Source: CAYVBE01 sp964448935 (GTDB lineage: Bacteria; Planctomycetota; Brocadiia; SM23-32). From it: 6,170 nucleotides of DNA. Positions 1 through 6,170 of the stretch are shown here, piece by piece. Position 1 is the stretch's first letter, and each line of letters opens with the position of its first letter. The stretch is taken from the NCBI GenBank assembly GCA_964448935.1, contig CAYVBE010000227.1, positions 1 to 6,170 on the forward strand, given 5' to 3'. The notes below the pieces were generated by a model. The model was not told the origin of the DNA. It made no database searches and saw only the letters and a program-made list of their open reading frames with translations. The position numbers were made by a program, and so were the translations under genes.

Positions 1-1386
1 GTTCTTGACCGTCACTTCCAGGCCCAGCTCTTTATTCTGCACCGACGGTATGGCGTAGACATCCTCCGCATACGCCTTGCCGGTCGTCACCAGCTTTACG
101 CTGTCCGTTATGCCGGTGCGCGTGTGGCCCTTGACGGGGAAGTCGAACTGCATGGTCATGCCCTGGTTACTGCTCATGTCCCCTAAAGGATAGTTGAATC
201 CGAACCGTGCGTTCTCCAGGTCGCGTACGTCGGAGAGGGCATAGTAGGCATCCTTGATGCCGACCCATATCTCGTTGACCTCGCCCGGACGGATGGCATC
301 GGTGACATCGGCGATGAAGCCGGTGAGGGCGGCATCGTGAAAGGCGCACCGTTTGCCATTCACGAATACCGTGGCCAGCATGTTGATCTCGGTGAAGTCC
401 AGGAAGAAAGACTGGCCCTCAAAGTCGGCCGGCACGTCCACGCGCGTCCGGTAGAGGTAACGGTGAGCGAACACCAGGTCGGGGCGCAGGTCGTTGCGGT
501 TTCCGGGCACCGAGATGGCGGACCAGTAAAGCTCGTCCGCGTCCGGAACGCCCTGGATGGGGCCGGTGCGGTCTTCGACCAGGCCCACCTCGTCGTAGCG
601 GGCGATCTGCCAGTCGCCGGACAGCTCCAGCTCCGCGCGTTCGCCTTTGGGCGCTTCTGCGGGCATCTGGAAGACGTGCTCGGCAGCGGCGATGTCGCGC
701 TCGGTTTGCCAGTCGGCGCCGGGCTTGTGCCTGCCGTTGGGGCGGAAATCGCCCTGGTAGAGGCAGAATGCGTCGGCCTCGTAGATGATCCGCTGCGGCT
801 TCTTGTTGTCCCCCTCGCCCTTATAGCGAATGGTGTGGCGGGTCTGGAGCGTGTGGGTGCCGGGCTCCAGCGTCGCCTTGCCCATCTCCACCCAGGCGAC
901 CTCGACCCAGCGGTCGATTTCCATCATGTCTATGGACAGGTCCTCCCTCGGGTCAATGGTATCCCAGGGGCCGTCGTCAATGCGCCACTCGAAGGGCGCA
1001 CGGACGAACTCGTGCCCCAGCCGACCCCAGACCTCATACTCGCCGGCGGAGTCCACGTCGAACTCGTAGCTGATCAGCACGCCGCCTTCGGGCACCTTGT
1101 CCTCGACCTCATTGGCCCCGATGCTGAAGTGCAGCCAGCTTTCCTGGGAGAGCCACTGAGAGTTGCCCCAGCCGCTTTTGTTGGTCTCGAAGTTCTCGGA
1201 AGACGGCTCCTCCGCCTCCATCCAGATGTAAGGGGGCGTCTCATGCCGGGCCGTGGCGACGCTCTGTGCCGGGGAAAGCCCGGCCTCCGGCGCGCCGCCC
1301 TCCTTGCCGCATCCGCCGAGGAAAAGCAGGCCGACGATCACCACGCCGACGAGTGCCGCTATGCTGCGTCTCGAGCTCTTACCCAT
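1..1386 (-). CDS. Lipoprotein with CBM35-like and GH2 sugar-binding domains, 3' end outside window
   Basis: The first 462 residues of a probable surface-anchored GH2-type glycosidase; no stop codon falls in the window. The start ATG (1384-1386) is supported by GGAGG ten bases upstream and by the signal peptide that follows directly: basic Lys3/Arg6/Arg7, a hydrophobic stretch at about 8-23, and lipobox LGGC with Cys26 as the lipidated residue. Mature position +2 is Gly rather than Asp, compatible with outer-membrane sorting by the E. coli rule (inference). A Gly/Ala/Pro-rich linker leads to a CBM35/CBM6-like beta-sandwich at about 53-210 (MEAEE at 56-60, SAGEYEVWGR at 113-122, LEPGTHTL at 173-180). 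A linker with PNG and KPG motifs follows, then the GH2 jelly roll at about 250-385 (SGDWQ, VFVNG, WVGIKD). The last residues begin the Ig-like domain. It is a close paralogue of the upstream gene, with about 60% identity across the jelly roll. The catalytic barrel is not visible, so activity cannot be judged. Confidence 0.91.
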   Translation of the reverse strand, partial: MGKSSRRSIAALVGVVIVGLLFLGGCGKEGGAPEAGLSPAQSVATARHETPPYIWMEAEEPSSENFETNKSGWGNSQWLSQESWLHFSIGANEVEDKVPEGGVLISYEFDVDSAGEYEVWGRLGHEFVRAPFEWRIDDGPWDTIDPREDLSIDMMEIDRWVEVAWVEMGKATLEPGTHTLQTRHTIRYKGEGDNKKPQRIIYEADAFCLYQGDFRPNGRHKPGADWQTERDIAAAEHVFQMPAEAPKGERAELELSGDWQIARYDEVGLVEDRTGPIQGVPDADELYWSAISVPGNRNDLRPDLVFAHRYLYRTRVDVPADFEGQSFFLDFTEINMLATVFVNGKRCAFHDAALTGFIADVTDAIRPGEVNEIWVGIKDAYYALSDVRDLENARFGFNYPLGDMSSNQGMTMQFDFPVKGHTRTGITDSVKLVTTGKAYAEDVYAIPSVQNKELGLEVTVKN

Positions 1387-1396
1387 CGTCTACAGG

Positions 1397-1401
1397 CCTC
1401 C
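1397..1401 (-). promoter_or_regulatory. Ribosome-binding site of the lipoprotein gene
   Basis: On the minus strand GGAGG lies ten bases before the ATG at 1386. The spacing is slightly long but workable. Together with the lipoprotein signal peptide that follows immediately, it fixes this ATG as the start, although the plus-strand shadow frames overlap the region. Confidence 0.65.
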
Positions 1402-1441
1402 GGAAGTTTGCTGCGTTGCCTCAATGTCACGAAAATCCCTC

Positions 1442-1449
1442 GCGTACGC
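1442..1449. other. 8-base perfect palindrome GCGTACGC in the intergenic gap
   Basis: GCGTACGC is its own reverse complement and lies just downstream of the possible -10 element and upstream of the ribosome-binding site. An operator overlapping a transcription start could look like this. It is short and made of bases common in a GC-rich genome, so a chance origin is likely. Confidence 0.2.
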
Positions 1450-1451
1450 AG

Positions 1452-1480
1452 ATGCTAAGAGTTGTCTCCTTCGAACGCAA
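1452..1480 (-). promoter_or_regulatory. Possible weak sigma70-type promoter for the lipoprotein gene
   Basis: Reading the minus strand, TTGCGT (1475-1480) is followed after exactly 17 bases by TAGCAT (1452-1457). These match the -35 and -10 consensus at 3 and 4 of 6 positions. The predicted transcript start would fall near 1445, leaving a leader of about 60 bases. This is the best-spaced pair I see in the 121-base gap, but matches this weak arise by chance and the promoter consensus of this organism is unknown. Transcription by read-through from the upstream gene is an equally good explanation. Confidence 0.2.
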
Positions 1481-1489
1481 CGGCCGGCA

Positions 1490-1507
1490 CCTTCTGCGGA
1501 GCAGAGG
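1490..1507 (-). other. Weak hairpin directly after the upstream gene's stop codon
   Basis: The segment immediately following the TAG stop can fold as CCT-CTGC / GCAG-AGG around a 3-base loop with one bulged base. On the minus strand it is not followed by a run of T; the next bases are TGCCGG. It therefore does not look like an intrinsic terminator. It could stabilise the 3' end or slow polymerase, or be chance. Confidence 0.25.
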
Positions 1508-4500
1508 CTACTGCTGCTGACCCGCCGTCAGGCCGATCAGCACCGTCATCCCGTGCTCCTCACCGATGTCCGTTATTCGGGCCTCGACCGACTCGATAGT
1601 CTGGCCGGGGCGCGGGTTGGTCCACTGCATCTGGTAGAGCACCGTCTGCCGACCGCCCCCGGCCGGCGCCCGCCAGGCCACCTCGGCACGCGGCAGGTCC
1701 CCGGGCTCGCGCTGCAGCCAGTTGGCCACCTCCCGGCCGTAGCGCACGGGGACCTGCGCCGTCTTTCCGTCGGCGTAGTGGACGACGTAGCTGAGGAGCA
1801 CCGACGAGTCTGCGCCCGTATCTGCCTCTTCCAGGAACGTATGCAGGAAAAAGAGTGCGTCGGCCTTCCGGTCCACGGGCACCGTGGCCATCCGGACGCC
1901 CTCGAAGTCCCCGTAGCTGCCCAGGCCGACGACGTTGGCATCGCCGGGGGCCAGCGGGTTCTCGAACACGTTGTAGGTCACGCCCCTGAAGGCCGTCCTC
2001 CCGGTTGGCAGCCGGGAGAGGTCGTCCGGCGAGGTGGGCCAGTTCTTGCCCCTGGCCAGGAAGAGGTTCGGCTGGTCGCTGAAGACCAGCGGAGTGTAGC
2101 CCAGTGTCTGCCGGTCCACGGTCAGCTCTTCGCCAAAGGCGGCGTTGAGGTTGACCAGCAGGGCCTTGACGATACTCTTCTTCTTGCCGGCGTTCTCCGG
2201 GTTGACCTCGGATTCCATCAGCTTCACCTGGTTCAGCAGTATGCCGCCCTCCCCCTGCGGATACCGGTTCAGGACCCCGGCGGTCAGCATGGGGCGTACC
2301 CGGTCGTAGAACTCCTCCGAGCGCTCCACGTAGAGCCAGATGTTGTCTATGCCGATCACCTCGCGTTTGTCGTTTTGCTCCCACCGGGTGATGTTCATCC
2401 CCACCTCCTCGGCCGCGCGGGGCTCGAAGCGGAAGTGCTGGGGCTCGACCTCCTCGTAGGGCTCGAAGTCCAGCGTCACGGGGCCTTCACCGTCGAACGT
2501 GAGTTCCATCTGTTCGAGGTGTCGGTAACCGGTGTTCGGGATGATCTTGAAGCTCTCGACGGTCTCCCGCCGCGGGAGCTCGCAGGTCCACTTGGTCGGC
2601 GGGTCGTCGAAGATATGGATGTAGAAGATGAAGCGCCACATATCGCGGGCGGTCATACCGTTGACCATATTGATGGGCGCGTGGCCGGCGTTCACCGGGT
2701 CCTCGTCCTCGTGTTTGAAGTAGGTCGCCGGCGGATATTCGCAGAACGGCGCGATGTCGTCGTAGTCCACCGCGTAGCTAAAGGCGTTCTTCGACGGGAT
2801 CTCCGTGTTCATGAAGCGCATGTACTTCTGGCCGGTGGTCATGGCAACGTCGCGCTCGGAGATGCCGATGGCCAGCGGATCGAGCGGCCGCCTCAGCGAG
2901 GCACGCTCCTGGCGGTAAGGCCGCATCAGGTGGTCCACGCCGACCAGCTCGTTGAAATCCTCAAGCCCTTCGGGCGTGACGCCCCAGAGCATGATCCAGC
3001 CGCCGTCCTGCGTGAAGGAACGGACCTCCTGCACGTTGGCCGCCAGCTTGCGCAGGTTGGCCTCGGTGGCGTCCACCACCACGATCTTGCCCAGTCCGCC
3101 GCGGATGGCTTCCATGGGGTCGTCGGTGCGGCGGAAAGCCAGCTTCAGGTCCTCCAGGAATTCCACCTTGGGGTGGTCCGCAGGCGCGACGACAGCCACG
3201 GGGTTGACCACGCGCTCGTAGTCAAGCGCGTAGCCCACCATGTTGTCGAACAGCCGCTGCGCCACGGGATCGGTGGCCAGCTTGGAGCCGACCGCCGCCT
3301 GGCAGAGCAGCATCAGGCCGTCCTCCACCTGGCTCTCAAGCATGGCGCTGTAGGCCAGCTCGCTGTCGCACTGCACCAGCGAGCGTGCGCCTTCTGTCGG
3401 CTTTTCATAGGCGTTGCGGTAAACCACGTGATCGTCGGAGCGGCAGAACAGGTCCTTCTGCTCGATGCCCCGGAAGATGTCGTGGGTCACGCTCTCGATG
3501 AAGGCGATGCGGCCCGTGTAGTCGGTAGACTTGAAGTCGCCCTCGACGGCATTGCCCAGCAGGGGATGCTCCTGGTCCAGCACGAGCAGGCGCTTCCCGT
3601 CGGCGGCCAGGTCGCGCCAGACGGCCTTCTTGGCCGCGCCCTGCTCCACCGCATCGGCGCCCACGATCAGCAAGCGGCTATCCGCCGGAACGGCGTCCGG
3701 TCCGCCCACCTCCACGAAGGGCAGCCCGCGCGCCTTCAGCCGCGCCTGCACGAGGCCCGCCGGGTCTATCACCGCGATCTCTCCCTGCTCGACGTCGGGC
3801 ATCTCCGCCTCGTCCGGGTTGATGACGGAGACATCCTTCTGTTCCTGGAAGACCTCTTCGCCGTCGCGCTCGCAGCTCAGCGTCAGCATGCCTTCGATCC
3901 GGCTGTCGGTCTTCGGCATCCGGAGCGATATGCCGAACTCCTCCGCAGTGCCGGCCTCCAGGTTGAACTTCCGGGAACCCTCGTCCACGGTCTGCCCGTT
4001 GAACTCCAGCTCCCAGCGCGCGGTGATGGCTCCGTCGTGTCGGGTCATGTTGAAGACCTTCATCCGGTGCTCGACCGTGTCGCCGGAGCCGTGCGTCCAG
4101 TCCCATTGGCGACAGAAGAGCGCTATGGGCTTGAAGGAGTTCTGGTAGAACCCGGGCCCGGTCAGGAAGTCGGCGGCCGCTATGCCCTGCCAGCGCATGC
4201 CCTCGCAGAGTATCTGAGCGAAGAGCATCCGGGCCTCCTCGCAGTGGGCGATGCCCCGGAAACAGGTCTCCCCGCCCACACTGGCAAACCAGCCCAGGCT
4301 CTTGCCGCCGGTGTAGTAGCCTTCGCCGACGAAGACGGGCAGGCTCATGTCCAGGATGGCGCGCCGGCCGTGGCGGTTCTTTTTTGATTCCTCCCACGTG
4401 TAGGCTTCCTCGGGGTAGTAACGCACCTGGTTGACCGTCGGATAATGGATGCCGGTTACCGGCAGGTTGCCGGTGGCCCCGGCACCGTCGTTCATGGTCG

Positions 4501-6170
4501 GCCGGGTGCCGTCCACCTCCATGACGGCTTCGCTGATGCGGTCCATCAGGGGGCCGCCCTGCTCGGCGTTGCGCAGGTTGATGAGCACGATCTCGTTCTG
4601 CAGGCTCCAGAAGCCGATGGACGGGTGATTGCGAAGCCCTTTCGCCCAGTGCCGGATCATATGCTCCGCATTTTCCCAGATGCCGGGGTTCTGGTCCGGG
4701 TTCAGCTTGTAGTTGACAAACATGCCCTCGAAAGGCGACGTGGTGCGCACGATGATGCCATTCTCATCGCAGAAATCCAGCCACTGGCGATAGTTGAGCC
4801 CACCCCAGCGGGTCAGGTCGCCCAGGCCCAGGCGCCAGCGCTGTATATCAACGTTCGCCTCCCGCATGGCCTCCAGGCGCTCCCGGGCGGTTGGGCCCTG
4901 CGAGTGGAAGTGGCTCTGCCACAGCTTCCAGGTGATCCCATTGAGCTTGAAGCGCGTGCCGGACCAGTCCCACTCGCGGAAGCCGAAGCGCGTCTTCTTC
5001 ACATCGAGCGTCCGGCCTCCCGCGCGTAGCGTGGTCACCACGTTGTAGAGCTGCGGGTCGTCCGGCCACCAGAGTTTGGGATCATCCCACTTCTCGGTAA
5101 TCTCCACCACTTCCTCGCCGTTCGCGGGCACCTGCACGCGACGGACGCGGAACTCCTTCTCAACCTTCGAGCCCTTCCAGGGCACGACCTCGTTGGTCAT
5201 CTCGACTTCGATGGCCCCGTCGGTGGGATTCTCCAGGGTGATCTGAAGCTTCAGCTCGCCATTCTCCACGGAAGTCTGCGGGAAAACGTCGGCGGTGTAC
5301 GCCCGGCCGGCGGAGACGAACAGCGGACGGTCCAGCAGGCCGCAGTGCCACATCAGGGCGATGGGCATGTCCAGCACGTTGGTCAGGTAGCCTTCCCGGC
5401 TGCGCAGCGGCCGTATCCAGCTCCGAACGGTTCCGTCCGACGTGAGTTTGGGGGAGATCCCGTAGAAGCAATCCTTGATGCCGACCCACAGCTCGTTCTC
5501 CCGGCCCGGCTGGACGGCATCGGTCAGGTCGGCGGTCCACTTTGCGTAGGGGGCCTTAGTCCAGCCGCAGCGCCGGCCGTTGACGAACACGGTGCCAATC
5601 ATGTTCTGCATCGGCACTTCCAGGTAGAACGAGCGGCCCTCGTGGTCCTCGGGGACGTAAACGCGGGTGCGGTAGAAGAAGCGGTGGGCGTCCAGCAAGT
5701 CCGGGCGGAGCTCGTTGCGGTCACCGGGCACCTCGATGCTGCTCCAGTAGAGTTCGGAGGCATCGGGCGTTTCCTGAATCGGCCCCAGGCGGTTCTCGAT
5801 CTCATCGGGATCGTCGTAGCGGGCCACCTGCCAGTCGCCCGACAGGTCCAGTGCCACGCGCTCGCCCGTGCCGGGGTTCCCGCCCAGCCGGAACGTGTGC
5901 TCCTCGGCCTTCAGGTCTCGCTGGGTGCGCCACTCTTCGCCGGGCTTATACTTGCCGTTGGGAGACCACTGGCCCTTGTAGATGCAGAAGGCGTCGGCGG
6001 CCCACAGGAAGCGGGGTTTCTTGCCCTCCGGTTTCTCCATGCGGATGGTCAGCGTGTGATCGCCGGCCTCCAGGTTCTGCACGGCCAGACGGGTCCAGAC
6101 GAGCTTGTGAAACCTCTGGATGTGCATGGCCCCCAGCATGGGATAATTGTCGTTCGGCGCGTCCGCCCAC
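1508..6170 (-). CDS. Multidomain glycoside hydrolase family 2 protein, 5' end outside window
   Basis: Probable exo-acting GH2 glycosidase (beta-galactosidase/beta-glucuronidase type) that releases terminal sugars from polysaccharides; substrate unknown. Residues are numbered from the first in-window Met (6137-6139). Tail of a CBM35/CBM6-like domain, 1-55; GH2 jelly roll, about 95-228 (GDWQ at 101); Ig-like domain, about 280-390; catalytic barrel, about 395-690. LRNHPS...WSLQNE (502-516) fits the GH2 acid/base signature except Gly509, giving Glu516 as acid/base. PVFVGE gives Glu606 as nucleophile; the 90-residue spacing is normal for GH2. Then a second Ig-like segment, 690-775; two amidotransferase/ThuA-like Rossmann segments, about 785-975 and 978-1100; a discoidin-like segment, about 1110-1335; a C-terminal beta-rich domain to 1543. 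Met1 is not the true start: the frame stays open to the edge (Trp-Ala-Asp... upstream), and the paralogue has about 150 further residues there. Much longer than classical GH2 enzymes (about 600-1050 residues). The stop is TAG at 1508-1510. GH2 assignment is firm; the specificity and accessory domain names are inference. Confidence 0.93.
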   Translation of the reverse strand, partial: WADAPNDNYPMLGAMHIQRFHKLVWTRLAVQNLEAGDHTLTIRMEKPEGKKPRFLWAADAFCIYKGQWSPNGKYKPGEEWRTQRDLKAEEHTFRLGGNPGTGERVALDLSGDWQVARYDDPDEIENRLGPIQETPDASELYWSSIEVPGDRNELRPDLLDAHRFFYRTRVYVPEDHEGRSFYLEVPMQNMIGTVFVNGRRCGWTKAPYAKWTADLTDAVQPGRENELWVGIKDCFYGISPKLTSDGTVRSWIRPLRSREGYLTNVLDMPIALMWHCGLLDRPLFVSAGRAYTADVFPQTSVENGELKLQITLENPTDGAIEVEMTNEVVPWKGSKVEKEFRVRRVQVPANGEEVVEITEKWDDPKLWWPDDPQLYNVVTTLRAGGRTLDVKKTRFGFREWDWSGTRFKLNGITWKLWQSHFHSQGPTARERLEAMREANVDIQRWRLGLGDLTRWGGLNYRQWLDFCDENGIIVRTTSPFEGMFVNYKLNPDQNPGIWENAEHMIRHWAKGLRNHPSIGFWSLQNEIVLINLRNAEQGGPLMDRISEAVMEVDGTRPTMNDGAGATGNLPVTGIHYPTVNQVRYYPEEAYTWEESKKNRHGRRAILDMSLPVFVGEGYYTGGKSLGWFASVGGETCFRGIAHCEEARMLFAQILCEGMRWQGIAAADFLTGPGFYQNSFKPIALFCRQWDWTHGSGDTVEHRMKVFNMTRHDGAITARWELEFNGQTVDEGSRKFNLEAGTAEEFGISLRMPKTDSRIEGMLTLSCERDGEEVFQEQKDVSVINPDEAEMPDVEQGEIAVIDPAGLVQARLKARGLPFVEVGGPDAVPADSRLLIVGADAVEQGAAKKAVWRDLAADGKRLLVLDQEHPLLGNAVEGDFKSTDYTGRIAFIESVTHDIFRGIEQKDLFCRSDDHVVYRNAYEKPTEGARSLVQCDSELAYSAMLESQVEDGLMLLCQAAVGSKLATDPVAQRLFDNMVGYALDYERVVNPVAVVAPADHPKVEFLEDLKLAFRRTDDPMEAIRGGLGKIVVVDATEANLRKLAANVQEVRSFTQDGGWIMLWGVTPEGLEDFNELVGVDHLMRPYRQERASLRRPLDPLAIGISERDVAMTTGQKYMRFMNTEIPSKNAFSYAVDYDDIAPFCEYPPATYFKHEDEDPVNAGHAPINMVNGMTARDMWRFIFYIHIFDDPPTKWTCELPRRETVESFKIIPNTGYRHLEQMELTFDGEGPVTLDFEPYEEVEPQHFRFEPRAAEEVGMNITRWEQNDKREVIGIDNIWLYVERSEEFYDRVRPMLTAGVLNRYPQGEGGILLNQVKLMESEVNPENAGKKKSIVKALLVNLNAAFGEELTVDRQTLGYTPLVFSDQPNLFLARGKNWPTSPDDLSRLPTGRTAFRGVTYNVFENPLAPGDANVVGLGSYGDFEGVRMATVPVDRKADALFFLHTFLEEADTGADSSVLLSYVVHYADGKTAQVPVRYGREVANWLQREPGDLPRAEVAWRAPAGGGRQTVLYQMQWTNPRPGQTIESVEARITDIGEEHGMTVLIGLTAGQQQ
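4379..4385 (-). other. Slippery heptamer A-AAA-AAG inside the GH2 catalytic domain
   Basis: In the reading frame of the large gene the codons TCA AAA AAG (Ser585-Lys586-Lys587) form the classic X-XXY-YYZ arrangement, the same heptamer used for -1 frameshifting in E. coli dnaX. A GGAGG lies only four bases upstream, closer than the roughly 10-base spacing known to stimulate -1 shifting. Downstream only a weak 4-pair hairpin is visible. The -1 frame remains open to about 3678. Slippage here would end the enzyme frame about 19 residues before the nucleophile Glu606. The heptamer is certain as sequence; its use as a frameshift site is speculative. Confidence 0.25.

Noticed and set aside
337..1458. 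A 373-codon open frame on the plus strand.
   Set aside because: It is antisense to the lipoprotein gene, which has a signal peptide, ribosome-binding site and close similarity to its neighbour. The antisense product shows no domain.
1490..1507. Possible intrinsic terminator after the upstream gene.
   Set aside because: The stem is short and bulged, and no T-run follows on the transcribed strand. It is kept only as a weak hairpin.
1560..2384. A 274-codon open frame on the minus strand, offset from the GH2 frame.
   Set aside because: It is an alternative frame within the C-terminal region of the GH2 gene, with Arg/Gly/Pro-rich composition. The main frame is continuous here and carries family-like motifs, so no frameshift or nested gene is needed.
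1253..4387. A 1044-codon open frame on the plus strand.
   Set aside because: It lies antisense to the GH2 gene, whose frame shows clear family motifs and catalytic residues. The plus-strand product is His/Val/Leu/Gly/Ala/Arg-rich with no recognisable domain, as expected from the complement of a GC-rich gene.
4445..5029. A 194-codon open frame on the plus strand.
   Set aside because: It is a shadow of the GH2 catalytic domain, with low-complexity composition and no independent ribosome-binding or domain evidence.
1..6170. CRISPR array, tRNA or rRNA gene, transposase or insertion-sequence ends.
   Set aside because: I saw no regularly spaced repeats, no cloverleaf or rRNA-like segment, and no transposase motifs. 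Coding sequence with a continuous protein match fills all but about 120 bases.

Overview
The window holds parts of two large, co-oriented genes on the minus strand, separated by about 120 bases. Both encode glycoside hydrolase family 2 (GH2)-type proteins, and they are paralogues of each other. Neither is complete. The upstream gene (1508-6170) runs off the right edge at its 5' end, and the downstream gene (1-1386) runs off the left edge at its 3' end. Nothing convincing is coded on the plus strand: the long plus-strand open frames are antisense shadows of the two GC-rich genes.

The upstream gene shows 1553 residues of an unusually long multidomain enzyme. In order these are the tail of a carbohydrate-binding beta-sandwich, a GH2 sugar-binding jelly roll, an Ig-like domain, a GH2 catalytic barrel with both catalytic glutamates recognisable, a second Ig-like segment, two Rossmann-like segments resembling the glutamine-amidotransferase/ThuA fold, a discoidin-like segment and a C-terminal beta-rich domain. 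The downstream gene shows the first 462 residues of a second protein: a lipoprotein signal peptide, the same kind of carbohydrate-binding domain, the same linker, and a GH2 jelly roll about 60% identical to that of its neighbour. Its catalytic domain lies outside the window.

The intergenic gap has a weak hairpin after the first stop codon, a possible weak sigma70-type promoter, an 8-base palindrome and a GGAGG ribosome-binding site. It could carry read-through transcription, a separate promoter, or both.

The high GC content (roughly 60% or more by eye), the lipoprotein targeting, and the style of these long GH2 proteins with appended amidotransferase-like and C-terminal beta domains suggest a polysaccharide-degrading bacterium of the Planctomycetota/Verrucomicrobiota/Lentisphaerota/Hydrogenedentota type. 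That placement is inference from recollected architecture, not a database result. The likely job of the pair is removal of terminal sugars (galactose, glucuronic acid or similar) from complex polysaccharides at the cell surface. The exact substrate cannot be read from this sequence.
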